Shown here piece after piece: positions 37,223 to 50,650 of a stretch of DNA of 64,000 nt. The DNA comes from Capitulum mitella (Eukaryota; Arthropoda; Thecostraca; Pollicipedomorpha; Pollicipedidae), in contig CP099843.1 in the NCBI GenBank assembly GCA_030062745.1, positions 19,324,997-19,388,996 on the forward strand. The letters are read 5' to 3'. The notes under the pieces are model-generated. The model had not been told where the DNA came from. It searched no databases and worked only from the letters and a program-made list of their open reading frames with translations. The position numbers and the translations under genes are program-made. The stretch's first letter is position 1; every line of letters starts with the position of its first letter.

Positions 37223-39633
37223 GGGCGCCCCGACGGCTGGATCATATGGCGCCCACAGGCGTGATAGAATGACACAGACACTATTCTATCAACTAATCTC
37301 TATTGCAGTGTGTCAGAGCTGTGTGTTCTCTTCATTTGGAGATGGAACATGCAATGGATGCAAAACTGCAAATAGGCGGAGCTTTGCAAAGTATACTAGG
37401 AAGGAAGATGGGTGGAGAAGCTGAGTTAGGAGTCATTGGCAAGCTGCCCAGAGAGCTAGGAAACAGTTTTTGTGGATATGTCCGCTGACGTTTTTAATTT
37501 AGTGAGGCCTTAGTTGTAGGAAAGGCGTAGGGCATTTGCCCCATCTTTTACGAAAGTTCATTGTTAGACTCTTGATGATACATGGGGAAAACACTTTTCA
37601 GGCCTCTTTTGTCCATGCTAGCATTTATTTGTCCGTTATGTCATGTAAAGGTGTGCTCTTCGTAAGTTCATAACTCACATCCATCAGGATGCCTGCTTGC
37701 ATGACAAAGCTGCTGAGACAAGAACAACACTTCCTGTCTCTTGTAAGTGAAACATGGTTGGCCATCTACCTCACCATGGAGCTTCATGGCCCTGGGTTCA
37801 CAACGGTGGCTCATGAGCTTGAAACTGGTCATGCACTCCCATCTTAAGTCTGGAGTCCACATTGCATGTGTGCATTCAGCATTGCCATTTATTTGCCATT
37901 CCAGGAATCCATCTCATACCATCCCAAGCATAGCGGGCTGTTCATCGGTACAAGCAGTAACGTCTCCAGCATAGTCCTCGACGACATGCTGCCACTTGCC
38001 ACCGTCGCCGGAATGCCCTCTGTTTCCGCCACCAGCCGCGTCTCCGGTACCACCACCACCTGCATCCTGTCTCGCACAGTCGTTGCCCGCGTCCTTTTCG
38101 GCACCGCTGTCCAGGATCACCGTTCCTTTGCCGCCCACTCAGAGATGTACATTGGACGGTAAGCTAGATTTTGTCGTTACCAAATGTGCTGTACTTGCAA
38201 GAAATAGCAGTTCGTAAATGGATTGTGGATGACACAACCTATGCCATCGGCTCAATTCCAAAATATGATATTGAGGAAAACAATAGGTTTTAATGGACTC
38301 TTGGCCATTACCGCGAAGACAATCGATATCCAACTGTCTTGCACCACGTTAAGTGCCGTCTTTTTCTTTAAAGGACTACCAATAGGCTCATGTAGGATTT
38401 GTTGCAATCACAGTTTATGCAGTAACTTTGTGTGGATGTTACGGGTGCATTGTGTATGGCCTATGTATGCCGTGGCTCGGGGGCCAGCTTCCGTGCGATG
38501 GCCGGGCTGGGTGATCTTGGACGTCGGTCGGACGAGCAGGGTCTTAGACTTGTCGATGTCTGGGTCTCATCCATGTTGACATTAGTGCTACAGTTGTGTT
38601 TTCCGTTTACAATCGTACGAGATGCGGAGTCAGTTTTGATGTATGATTAAAGGTATACACGACCGTCACATATATTTCGGGTTTTTAGTCAGTGACCTCT
38701 TCGACTTTAAATGAGGTCAGTGGAATTATATGACCTCGAGTTAGTTTTGAACAGTTTTAGAAGTGAACTCTGTTTCCCATTTCAGCGATGGAAATGATTT
38801 AACACTTCAGAGCATTGGTGTTCAGCCGGAGCGCGACGATAACGAGTGGAGCAAACAATAGGAAGCAATCTATTTTCCAGTAACTTGAGATACCGTAATT
38901 TAAACTTCAGTTCTCAAAGAAAGTGTCCATATGATACGAACGGCACAGACAATCTACTCGTCCTTGTTTCTCTACTTCATCTTGATTAGGGGAGAAATGG
39001 GCCGGGCTGGCAACTAACTCCTCTCGACGGGTGCGTGGGTGAACATTCTCACGTCTGGCAAGAATTAAGACAATGAGAGAAAGGACCTGACGGGGGTAGG
39101 GGGTTGACAACGTTATATGAGGACCACCTCCCCACCCCCCATTTACTTTGTTAGAGGACATCCTTGACTTATCAGCCCCCCCTATCGATTTAAAAGACTT
39201 GAGCTTCAGCGGGAACATACAAGGGCTCGAAGCAGTCTGTTCACGGCAGATGACTTTTTGTAACTTATCTAGATAAGTAAGTTTGACACAAGAAGAAACA
39301 TTCTGTATTTTGGCATTCGTAGGAGTCCCTCCTGTTCGAGAGCGCATGTACGCCTTTGGAGCTGGCCACTCACCGACGCTGGCCCCTAGAGATCTATCGA
39401 GGATTTTCCGCGGGCTGGATTCAACAGGTCAGAAGCACCCAGAGGCCAAAAGTTATGGTACCTGCCGGCACATGTCACGCAACGCGGACAAACCTGCCCA
39501 GGGGCGGGATTCCAACACCCACTGTGACCTCTGCGAACGTTTGTTATTCCCCCACGATACGCATATACTTTGGCTAACGAACTCCAGGCATTTTGAACGG
39601 TAGCTCCCTCATAGGGTTGTCCTCATTAGTTCA

Positions 39634-40839
39634 TTAACCCGTCCCCGACTGGGGGGCAGTTAACTGCCCCCTCCCTGAGGTTTTTCTGAGATTGCGAGAG
39701 AACCAACAAACACAGAGCCACGAAACTTTGTGTACCTTTTGCTTCATTAATTTTACATCTCGTGTCAAAATTTTGACCTCAGGTCAAGTCAGGCGCCTGA
39801 CCTAGGTCAGATCAAATAGACCTATGTCAAAAAAGTTAAGCGCCCTGCAACTTTTTCGCAAAACAAGATACCTCAATAATACTCTCAGGGATTAGTGATC
39901 GTGAGAGATGCAACAAATTTGTCATCTCAGATTTTTCGGAATTTTCCGGGTCATTGACCTAAGGTCAAGCCCATTTATAAGACATGTCGTTTTTTTTCGG
40001 AAATTGACGGAATATTTCAAAATCTTTTTAGTGTGGAGCGAAGCAGACATTTAGTCACCGCCATTGGGTAAAGTATCAATGACTTCCAGCCATTGACCTG
40101 AGGTCAGGTCACGAATAACTGTAGTGAGCCAAAATGTACCACCGTCAAAATCGACCATGAATTACTCAGAATGGGTAGAAAATGGCAGAACCAGCTTGCA
40201 CAGACGTAAGTAATATCAAAAAGTTTGAAAAAATAGCATATTTTGGAAATGAACAGACTCTCGCGAATAAAGTTCCGCCAATTGAGTAGATTCATAGCTA
40301 AAGAATTTTTCCAAAATTTAAGCATGAAAAACCATCACAAGAATCACTAAGATCAATAAAATTTACACAGATAGGCTTTTTCGCTGAAATAAAGGAACGC
40401 TACAATTAGTTACCGTCAATTTGGTACTGTATACGGCAGCGGCGCACACCGACAGTTGGTGGGAGAATTGCCGTGTTCAACGTTTCGGCATATATATTGA
40501 ACAAATCTGGGGAAATTAGGCGTGTATCGGCATCTGCGGACCTTCACTTGTGCGCTGTTGCCTTTACCTATGCGTTATTAGTCACAGCCCTTGAGATTCA
40601 GGCCATTTCTCGGTGTTATGCAGTCGGCTATGAGGAAACATATATAGGGCGTAAATTGCTTACATATTATCTAAAACTAAAAATGGGACCAGTTTTGAGC
40701 TCTACTCGTCACAAACTTTCCAACGGTATGCTTATTTTTATCGTGCGACCAACCGTTCGTGAGTTAGAGGGGGGTGGCCAACTGCCCCCCCCCCCAGTTG
40801 CCCATGTTCGAAATGGACCGACGGTCTTGCGCGGGTTAA
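39634..40839. mobile_element. piggyBac-like MITE, family B, copy 1
   Basis: TTAA on both sides (39634-39637, 40836-40839). Termini CCCGTCCCCGA and, inverted, TTGCGCGGG. Just inside are GGGGGCAGTTAACTGCCCC and GGCCAACTGCCCCCC, a subterminal palindromic motif. Near-identical over its length to 59062-60274. It carries TTTGACCTCAGGTCAAGTCA and GCCTGACCTAGGTCAG. No transposase frame. Confidence 0.85.
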
Positions 40840-42357
40840 TGATCTCAACCCAGCGTTTTGCAGCTTGCTGTGGTGTTCTATGTTAATATGTGGATGGTTC
40901 ATTATGAGACTGTGCCTATATCTCGGATGGATGGACAGTCTGTCGTTACGTTTCTATTAAGGTTAAAATGACCAATCTGGAAAGCAGCACTTCTTCCGCA
41001 GCAGTCGACAAAACCAGCGATTTCATTTTCATTGAAGATCAAGCCAGCGGATGATAGAGCAGAATGAAATGTCGCCTGTGGTGCATTGGCAAGGGACTTC
41101 CCCCCCACCAAGAATCGTTCTGCCGCCACTGCACCATACCTTGCTTTTCTCTCAGCTCGTTTTGACTCCCCATTTGCGAATCCACATCGTCAAAAGCATT
41201 GAAACAATTTTGCCTACCAAGCGGAGAACATAAGCAGAGCTGTGCATTACCTCCTGACAGTGAAGTGAGAAAGTGGTTCTTTAGCGGCATCTACCTTCCC
41301 TATAGGCATTTTTTTTAAATACAGGTGTGTAAGCTGATATCGGTTCTGCATTATGTTGCTCACAGTATATCACGAAGCTTTCGAAGCTGATTTGCGTAAA
41401 AGTGTTTGCAAATACTTACACCATTTAAACATAAATATGGGTCTAAATATCTTCGGCACGTGACTGTTTTATTTGATACTTAAAAAGTCGAAGAGTGTGG
41501 ATAATCTATGTCCTATTCAGTTTCTTATGGACAATTATTTGCCCAACTTTGCCAATTACTTACAGTGCGGTCGTGCCACTTATATATGTGAAAACCCGCT
41601 GAAATAAAATACAGCTGCGTGATTTTGGCAGACCTTCTTCAGTGTAGTGCATAGCATTGTAAAAACAAAACCTTACAAGCCACCAGCGCCAAGCCCGCCG
41701 TACGGCGTTAGTCCACGTGTCGGCAGTTTTTTGTGTGCGACCACCGGCCTCTGTCGGCGGGCCGGCAGTAACCCACGCGCCGAGCGAGGTCCCGCAATAC
41801 ACGCCAGAAGTCAAGCGCCACACGCCCGACGGGCTTCGCCAATCTCCTTTTAGCCCAGCGATGCGCGGAGGCTTTTATCTTCCAAAGCTCGTTTTGACCT
41901 GGGTAATATAAATTGGCGTTTTAACGACATGCTCTGCTGCCTCGCTTTGAAATGCTCTGACTGATAACTCTGAGTATTGCTTTTGTCTTGTACAGTAAAG
42001 GAACCAGTCACCAAACAGCCCTGGGCAGTGCCGCACAACGGTTCTTGAAGGGGTGGGTCAGGCGCTCAAAGACTCCCAAAGTTGGGGGGGGGGGCGATGC
42101 TTGGCTCACCCTGTTTTAAAGCTGGGTGGATACAAAGGCTCCCAAAGTTGGGGAGGAGCGCACCCTGTTTCAAAGCTGGATGGGCTCGGGCCCATTCTGG
42201 CCCCACGGTTCTGGTGCCTTTGCCCAAGGTGCACATGCCTCTCCCGAAATTTTTGGAGAGGCTTGGTGCCGGAAGAGCCCGATGTTGGAATATGCCTTAA
42301 TAAAACTCAGAAATAAGGAATAAATTAGAAGGACCGATGTATTTAACATTGTTCTTT

Positions 42358-42655
42358 TTAACCCTATTCCCGGAGGGCTAGCGATATGGCCAATTCCCGG
42401 TAGGGGGGAATTGCGCCCCCCCCCTTCTGAGATCTCGAGAACTACTCGTCCGATTTCATCGCAACGAACGGCAATCGATTTCCATGACGTAAACTACACA
42501 TTTATAAAAAAAGCTTCCAAAATTTGGAAAGGGGTGGATAAAGGGTTGAAAAGTCAAAATTGGGGATATTTTTGCATTTTTTATAACTCCGTTGCTTGTG
42601 GGCCTATTTCGATGAAGTTGGCGTGAATCGAGGGATTATGGATAAGACTTCTACA
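42358..42655. mobile_element. piggyBac-like MITE, family A, left-end fragment
   Basis: It starts TTAA then CCCTATTCCCGGAGGGCTAG and keeps GAGATCTCGAGAACTA and GCAACGAACGGCAATCGATT. It is truncated at about 42655, where unrelated sequence begins. Confidence 0.75.
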
Positions 42656-43056
42656 AGTTCCGGGACAGTAGAACGTGTGTACGTTCTGTTAGATGAGATA
42701 ACATGTACTGATATTGTCCCTGCTGCCGTCATCAGGTCAGGCCAGCCGGGACAACGATATCGACTCTAGCTCGCTGGTGAAGCCAGGATCACGGCCCAGT
42801 GTATTCACCTCTGGTCCAGTTGGTTACCTTGAGATACCCATTTGGTGCCCACATCGTCAAGATGGATTGGCTCATATGGTGTCCATGTGCAGACTACTAC
42901 CATTTATGGCCCCGGTATATAAAAGTGCTCTGGCCGAAGGTGCTGATAACGGGGCACATGCAGCATGTTTGACTGTCTGATAACGCGACAGACGTGACAG
43001 ACAGATAGACAGACGTGGTCCTTATTGTAAGACAAACTCTGAAACAGATACGCAGG

Positions 43057-45057
43057 CTACTGCGATCTTAAAATGGTGTGCAGCATGCTGACGTCAGCAA
43101 CAGTGGTTACGTCTCTGACAGTTAGCCACTTGAGTGACCGTATCACATCAGATCTATGCTGGAAGATGCGTCGACCCGAAATCACGCGAGCGGCGAAATT
43201 AAAAACTTTTTGAATTTTGGCTAACTGGGATGCAGATGCGTTTCCATAGATTGGTAAGCAATATCTGATGTGAGACAGCACCAGTGTCGATGAGACAAGG
43301 TAGCAGGTATGGTGGGAGAACGTTCCTGGCGTACAGCAGACCAATGAGTATGCCGTTACAATCTGAAACAACACTGTTGACATGCGTCTCCCACGTAAGA
43401 CACGAGTCCATGATCACGCCTAGGTTTTTAGCCTTTGTTAAGGGGGCAAGAAGCGGCTGTATGGATGCTGTGCCTGGATCTGTGATCATGATGAGGTTGC
43501 GGCTGCTACCTAACAACATGAGCTCGGTTTTTAGCGTTTACCTTCGTGCCGTGTTGAAGGAAACAAGTGTACACAGTGTCCAACACATTCTCCAGCGCGG
43601 CTCTCATTGCGGGCAGCCATGGGCCAGTGATCATCAGCTGGGTATCATCGGCGTATCGAACAATGCATATGCAGAAGCCATTGATCTCATTGGGAATGTG
43701 ACAAGCCAGGTCGCTACTGACGATGTTAAAAAGCAGCGGCCCAAGACACGATCCTTGGAACGTGCCAATCTGCAGCTCTTTCGGTTCTGAAAGTCTGTCG
43801 CCGTCTTTTACACGTTGCGTGTGGCCTTCCAGAAAGCTGGAAAACCAACCTGAGGATATCTGCAGCCGCTGAAGTTTCTCCAGGATCGCGTCATGAGCCA
43901 CTACATCAAAACACTTGCCAAGATCGAGCAGTGCCAGCAGCGACACCTCTGACCGGTCCATACCCTACAGAAAATGGTCTGTGACAGTTAAAAGAGCTGT
44001 ACACGTTGAGTGGTGGGACATAAAACCGTGCTGATCGTCACTGAACAAGCTACTCCGCTGCATGTAGGCGGTGACTTGGCGATGCACAACTTTTTCGACA
44101 ATTTTGCAGATCAGTGGAACGTTTGTAATGGGCCGGAAATTTGGCGCATTCGAGGGATCACCTGACTTATGGATCGGAATGACTATGGCACACTTCCAAG
44201 AGGACGGTACAATCTCCGTGACAATGCTGTAGTTTACGATGCGTAATAATGCCCGCCCGATAATGATGAAGCACAGCTGCAGGACACTCGGAGGGATGTT
44301 GTTTTCTATGCACGAGTTTTTATTCGGCATACTCACTAAGGTATGCTGAAGCTGGGAGAGCGTGATAGGTGTCAGTGTCAGGGTGCCGCTGTTTACACGC
44401 GGCAGGCGCACACCAAGCGGCTGACGATCTGGCTGCTGAAACTCCGCAATAACGCTGGCACGCATGCAAGCCCCGATGGAGGTGAAGTAGCTGTTCAGCT
44501 CGTCTGGAGAGATGTTTTTGGGTCGACTTCTCCGACTTTGGTGCGATGATGTGAGGGAGCTGAAGGTACAACCTCAACGCCGACGGCTCTTGCAGTCCGC
44601 GCTCGATGTCGTCACGACAGTCTCGTCGTATCGCGCGTTTCATTTGAACGTCGAGCTCGGCGTATGTTCCGTTCCTTGCAGCGCGAGCCGTACGTCGCTG
44701 GTCCATAAGCGCCAGGGTCGCGTCAGAGACAGGGGTGGTGTGGGACTGTGGACGCGGAAGCGACGCACGAGCGTGAGTGTTCAGTATAGTGTTGAACAAG
44801 GTCGAAAACGACTCCCACTGCCTCTCGCACGAGTCGCCGAGCCGCACCACCGACAGCCAGTCCACGGCGGCGACGTCAGCGACGAACGCCGCTGGATCAA
44901 AGGAATGCCAGCTCCGACCCACTCGAAACATTGGCTTCACACGCTGGCGAAGCGCATGGAACGTGAGTGTGACTCGCCAGTGATGTGCGGTAAAGTCACA
45001 CTTAGGCACATGACAAGTCGGTGGCGCCTCTTCGCGACACAGTCCAGCCGACAGCAA
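43057..45057 (-). pseudogene. Non-LTR retrotransposon fragment with reverse transcriptase, broken
   Basis: The minus-strand frame 45057-44320 covers the region before the RT. A frame at 44465-43965 carries CAIVIPIHKSGDPSNAPNFR and RPITNVPLICKIVEK. After one in-frame stop (43965-43967) the same frame continues 43961-43506 with LLALLDLGKCFDVVAHDAIL, FQGSCLGPLLFNI and the catalytic YADD (near 43655-43644). Further frames 43519-43199 and 43383-43057 hold the RT thumb-like LGVIMDSCLTWETHV and LSHIRYCLPIYGN. This layout is typical of CR1/Rex/Jockey-like LINEs. It has at least one stop and frame changes and no visible endonuclease, so it is a dead 5'-truncated copy. Confidence 0.9.
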
Positions 45058-46249
45058 GATAACTTCAAGAAGTGAGCTGGAGGAGCCGCGGTAGAAGGTA
45101 GATTGTTTTACTTGCTGACGTAGGCCGTACTTCCCTAGATCGTGGCCCTACGTGGGAAAAACTGGAAAAGATTGCTTTAAAACGTTTCAAACAAAACGAA
45201 ATCAGGAGAGTTTTGAAAATTCATGAGACTTTTCAGTCCCCTTCCAAACAAACACTTAGCCCCCAAACTAGTCGTATGAATCCGTCCTTGCAGCTCAGAA
45301 TGCCCCTCTTGTTGCTTAAGGTGCCCTCTCAAAGTGCCCGCTCTAAAGCTCATCGGTGATGTCACGCTCTCTAAGCGGGACTGTGAATTCAAACGGCTAA
45401 CTTACTATGTGAGGGGACGGGTGGAAGACCCAGTTTGACTCGACGTAACTCAATTTTCTCGGACCTGTCGCTTTGCGTCGTTGTAAATCTTGGTTTGGGG
45501 CATCCCGCCATATTGGACATCAGGAAGGGGTCATTTGCTAGTCTTATGGCGAGGACTGGTTTGGTGAAAGTCAACACGATGCGGTGCCAATGACACGAGA
45601 CATTCGTCGTGTGTTAGGCCACTTTTCTACCCTTTATTCTACTTGGTTCAAATCCTTAAAATACAGTTAACAAAATTTGTCGAAATGCCAACTTTTGTGG
45701 ACAGGTTAGGTCGCACGGAAGGGAATTATCGAACCAATCGAAAATCTGTGGCGGCATCGGTCCCCTTCCCCTTCATGAAGTGTTTCCGCAGCCCGTGGTT
45801 GTACGTTCTTGAAAGTTCAGGCTGGGGTTTTGTTGCTCTTGCTTTGAAAATGAGATTCGGCTCCTGAAAGGGTGGTTTTAATTCCCTGGAGCTTAGAACA
45901 TCACCCACTACTCGTGTGATATGTTCTGTTTTCGCAACACCTGAAGGCAATTACAACAGATGCTTCGCAATAGTGTTCTGATCACCGGAGGCAGCCCGAT
46001 GCCATGCCAAGAGACTTACAGTTCCTACGGCACACGGCGTCAACCGCTCATATCTAATGCCACAGCGAACGAGGTATCTGCACACACTGCTGTACAAAGG
46101 CGACCAATGTCGGGAGAGATTACTTCCAGGAAACGCAGCATTACTGCATTTACGTGCCCTGGGAAGTGCTTTCAAACTTTCAAGCCCGAAATCCAGCACG
46201 TGGCTAAGACTCGCCCGCGACGAATGAGACGCCGGCCACCGAGCGGCCC

Positions 46250-47730
46250 GGTCATCGGTCAGAATCCAGCGGAGACGAGCTGAGGCCGTGTCAGACCACT
46301 CCACCGGAGCCGCAGCCGGGGCCGTACAGACCTGACCGTGACGGAGGCGGTACTTACGTGACGCCCTCGGGGCGTGCGCGTGCCAGGAGAGCGGGGGCGG
46401 CCCCATGCCCTGCGGCCGCCGGCCCACAGCGCACACTGACGGCCGTCGGCGGCGTGCATCGATTGCGGCGAATGGGGCGCAGCGCGGCGCGCTCGCCTGG
46501 TCGGAGGACAGCCGAGGGTCGGTCAATGACCGGTCAGGGCACACTCACGGCGCTGCCAGGTGGGGGGGGGGGACGGCGGCGCTGGTTCTGAGGCATCGAC
46601 CTGGGCTTCGTGGTCTGCTGAGGCGGGCCGAGGGCCCTGGTGCGGCGTCGTCACCTGGTGTGGAGCGAACAGTGGGCCGCTGCCGGCGCCCGGCCGGCCA
46701 CCGCGGCTCGTTTCACCCCAGGATGTTGTTTGCCACACGCAGCTGTCCATTTTATGCGGTGTCAAGCCGTGTCGTGATATCCGCGAAAGCCGTGATACTG
46801 CACCGAGGCGACCGCCGTCTGTACCGAGCCGGGCGGCGTTCGACGACAGTGAGCAGTGACTGTGCAGTTAATTCCAAGGACACGGCCGGCTCCGTGATCA
46901 GCTGATTCTGCCGGTCTCGGGCCGGAGACAAGTGCCCGCTCTGGGCTCGAACCCTGAACCTGTCATTCACTGGCTGCTATTGCTCGGCCTCCTGTCCACC
47001 CCGCCACGGCGGAGGCAGCTCAGTAGGGAGTACCGCGACTACCGCCCTTGGTCCGGGCTCAGTTTCAGTTTCAGTTTGCTGCGGTTTCAAACGGGGTTGA
47101 TGTGCTTTTGCTTTGGCTCATTATTATGCTACGTAAATTACCCCACAGGCATTGTTGAGAAGGGTTGGGAAGAAACAAGGAATTACCGCATCGTAAACAG
47201 ATAAATGGGGCATGTGTCAAGCAACATGCTTGAGTCCGACAATGACAGCGCCTTTCAGTGTCCGACAAAAGTACACCAGTTACATACGACCAGGAGCATG
47301 TGTAAAGCTTTGCTGAACCCCCTCAATCCGTGCCCCTTCCCTCCACACCACTCCCCCGTCCAGCGACCTTCTGACAGCGACGAAGTCTGCTACCCACGAC
47401 GGTCCACCGGCGGCAGTATGAGCCGGCCATGGTGGCGGCATCAGGCGCCTTCGAAAGCGTGGCTTGTATCGGGCAGTGTTGCTCAGAACAGGAACAGCGC
47501 GGCGGCAACCGATCGTTCAGCGGCGCCGCCGACGACGGCAAGCGCCACCGCCGCCTACACAATACAGGCCGGCGGGGCGGCACGCTACCGCGCCGTTCTC
47601 TTTTGAAATCGACGGGTTCTAGAGGCGATTTCCCGCGACGGTGGGCAGACGACCACGGCTGACGGTATGGTCGGAGGCCCTGCGTCTGTGCTATGATCGG
47701 CCCACGGGGCTCTGAACTCCTCATCGCAGT
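46250..47730. other. GC- and CpG-rich stretch, possible promoter island
   Basis: CpG density and GC are far above neighbouring sequence, and open frames occur on both strands without recognisable domains. It lies upstream of the recognised CCP exons on the minus strand, so it could be that gene's promoter and first exon, but no splice-linked exon was identified. A poly-G tract lies at 46561-46571. Its right part (47497-47725) is a dispersed repeat also present at about 50397-50650 in inverse orientation. Confidence 0.35.
47497..47725 (+). repeat. Dispersed repeat D, copy 1
   Basis: It matches, in inverted orientation, about 50397-50650. Shared phrases include CGCCACCGCCGCCTAC, GCGATTTCCCGCGACG and TCTGTGCTATG. 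Translated, the copies keep a similar segment (ATAAYxIQA), suggesting origin from a coding sequence of a mobile element that I do not recognise. Confidence 0.7.
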
Positions 47731-48980
47731 ACGAGGCGGCTTTTACCAAAAACCACAGGGATTTATTAAATCCTTTTTCACTGTCCCCGATTTGGTTATG
47801 AGCAAGTTGGGGCTAGATTACTGGACTGTTTTCCGCAATGGTCCATAAATGTGACATCTCATTACAAAGAAATAACTTTGCAACATCCCTTTTTGCCTTC
47901 GTATACGTGAATTGCAACAATCAGTCCCTCGCGACTGAAACTGCTTTGTAAGCTAAAGGTATTCCGGTGAAAGACAGTCATATGCTGCGCTATTTGTGGC
48001 ATGGCGTCTCGCGCACCTAAATGGTAACGTCTAAATATAATCTGGACAATTAAGAGTTGACCGCCTTCATTCGCTGAACATGTCCGCCGCAACTTTCCCA
48101 TTGATCAATGCCGGTTATATTTTACCGTTGTTTAAAAAACTTTCACGGTTGATCCATGCATGCTTATTAATCAAAGATTTCACAATTCGAGACTAAACGG
48201 ATGTGGTCGCCAAAGATCCCAAGTCATCATCCAGTTGCCAAGATGGGTTTCAAGATGTGAAATCCGAAAACACCGCCGATGTGATGTTCAGCAGCCGTAT
48301 CACTTTATGCCCAAAGCCTCGCTCGTCAAACGTACAGTGGTCGCACGGTATCTAAGCAGGCGTTGAGGAGAGAAACAAACAATATGCTTATGCATTCACT
48401 CTCTTCTTCCACCTCCTTACGCAAGAAAAAAACGAAAATTTGCAGCTGACTACGCCACGCAGACACTTCTAACCATTCAGCCTCGGCCAAGGCAGACGCA
48501 CCATGCCGTCTTCATGACGCAATGACTCAACGATTCCACGGTTCACAAGACACCATTCGCCAGACAGGCTCGTCCGAAAGCCTCTAACCTGAATGCAAAG
48601 TTTTTTTTCTTCCACAAAAGAGAGTCCAAAAAGATCGAAACAGCAAACAATCGTGATTTTGGTTGACAAAAGGAACCAGAGAATAGCAATCATCTTTCGA
48701 CTCTGAATCGCTCAGTAGTAACGACAGAGAGGGCAACTAGAACTAGACCAGACCAGTTCTCGCAGCAGCGCCATCCTGTTTCGTTGCACCGAATCCCGTG
48801 TTATAAAAGCATTCTCAAGCTCCGTTAGTCCGGCTGGAGAAGCTCCTCTGAACACACTGCGCCGTCTGCGGCGTTGTTGGTCGCAGCCACGTTTTCGCCC
48901 GTCTGAGCATTCAGAAGCTGCGCTGGGCGGTGCAAGATATAGCAGGCTTCGTCATCAGAGCCCTAACCCGAATCGTTTAC

Positions 48981-50089
48981 TAGGGATGCACCGGATCCGG
49001 GGTTCTGTGATCCGGCCGGATACCGGGTATGCCGGATCGGGGTGCCGGACGTTCGTCCAGATACCCAGCCAGATACCGGATGTTGTGCTTACCTATTTTT
49101 ATTTACTATTTTTATTGAAAAATATAACGGAAAAGGCTAAATTAAAAAAGGAAAATCTCAAAAACTAAAGAAAAATCTTTAATAAAATGTTAACGCTGTG
49201 AATCACTCAACTTAGAGCCAACACTTACTGTGATTTTTCTATTGGTTTCCTTGTAAACAAAAAGATATATAAATAAAGAACAAAACAATCACAGCGGAGC
49301 TAACCATCTCTCACTGCATGCAAAGCCGTGGGTGTAACCATAGTTCAGAAACTGGCGGGGAATAAGCTGGCTGCAATCCACCAAGAATAGGTAGGGGGAA
49401 AGGAATCACTTTTTTCGATCCTTGCATTATAACGTACAGTTAAAATTTCTTTTATTGGATTTCAAAGTTCAAGAAATTGTGTCGCCAATGGGATGTACCT
49501 ATCTGATACTTTAAAAATAAGGGGACGAATCACCACTTCTGGAAAACTACGTGGGACATGCCCTGCACTCTGCTCATGGACAAAGGCTCCAGAATATGCA
49601 GAACGCCGTTATGACGCCTTGGTAGAACTAGAATACCTGGCTTGATGAGCATTCTATACGAATACTGAGGTATGTCTCTTGAAGTATATTATTCCTTCAT
49701 GCATTTGTATCGGAAGATTTGAGAAAGACAAATGCTTGAAAAATGGAAGGATAATACACCACAAAATGGCCTGCTAAGCTCATGCTGTCTATTGCTTCAC
49801 AGCTTTGGCTTCAGCCCCACTCTTGCAAAATATGCCTCAACCCTCCCAAACTAAGAGTGAAAAGTGGTGCTCCACACAGGCCTCGAAAATGTCAGTTACA
49901 TCGACAATCTGATATAACAAGGCACAGTTCTCCTGAAACGGTTTTGTAGACAGATATTAGAACAACGTCTTGATCGTACAACGGAAGGCTAAATATCCGG
50001 CGATATCCGGCCGGATCACAGAAATACCCGGCCCGACACCGGATACCGGATAATCCCTAGTATCGGGCCGGATCTCCGGTGCATCCCTA
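48981..50089. mobile_element. hAT-like non-autonomous DNA transposon
   Basis: It begins TAGGGATGCACCGGATCCGG and ends, inverted, GATCTCCGGTGCATCCCTA. About 100 bases at each end are rich in CCGGATA motifs in opposite orientation. TAGGGATGCACC-type termini are typical of hAT elements. Expected 8-base target duplications are tcgtttac and tcattagc (5 of 8 match), so an old insertion. The interior is AT-rich without a transposase. Confidence 0.75.
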
Positions 50090-50396
50090 TCATTAGCTAC
50101 GGCAGTATCGTGCGCAGTGATGCGTCTGTATTCAACGACTGCAGCAGCTGTTGAACATCTCGGAGACACTTTAGGACGACGCCTTGCTCTTTCACCGCGC
50201 AGCATAGTGTCGTGTAGTCTGAGGCCATTGTTGCCGAAGACTGATAAGACTGATTGGCGTAGTCCACTTGTCTGAAGGCAAATAGAGATGTGGCAGTTAT
50301 GTACTTGTAATGAGATGTCGCATGCATACATGAATGCCCAAAAAAACAAGTAGCTCCAACTTGTTCACGCCAGAACTGGAGATAATGGAAAGTGGG

Positions 50397-50650
50397 TTAA
50401 TCCCCAAAATTTGTGGCAAAAGCCGTCCTGGACTGCGACGAGTAGTCGGGAATAACGCTAACCGTGGGTCGACCATAGCACAGATGCCGGCCTCCTGGCC
50501 ATACAAGGGCGTCGCGGGAAATCGCCACTGGAATCCGTCGATTTTGAAACGAAACGGTAGCTGGCGTGCCGCCTTGATTGCCTGTATTGCGTAGGCGGCG
50601 GTGGCGGTTACCGTCGTCGGCGTCACCGCTGGACGACCAGTTGTTGCCTC
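50397..50650 (-). repeat. Dispersed repeat D, copy 2 (inverted)
   Basis: The minus-strand frame over this segment contains FRFKIDGFQWRFPATPLYGQ. It pairs with the copy at 47497-47725. The two lie either side of the hAT-like element, but the symmetry is loose and both may be independent insertions. Confidence 0.7.

Noticed and set aside
37914-38138. Retroelement protease (VILDSGA-like stretch) on the minus strand
   Set aside because: No integrase, RT or other retroelement sequence adjoins it and the rest of the frame is low-complexity Gly/Asp.
41717-41911. Plus-strand exon-like frame with SEVPQYTPEVKRHTP
   Set aside because: GC-rich and open, but no homology, no partner exon and the opposite strand is also open.
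43506-45057. Active LINE
   Set aside because: An in-frame stop at 43965-43967, frame changes and no endonuclease show a dead, truncated copy.
48981-50089. Autonomous hAT element
   Set aside because: The interior is AT-rich with no transposase frame.
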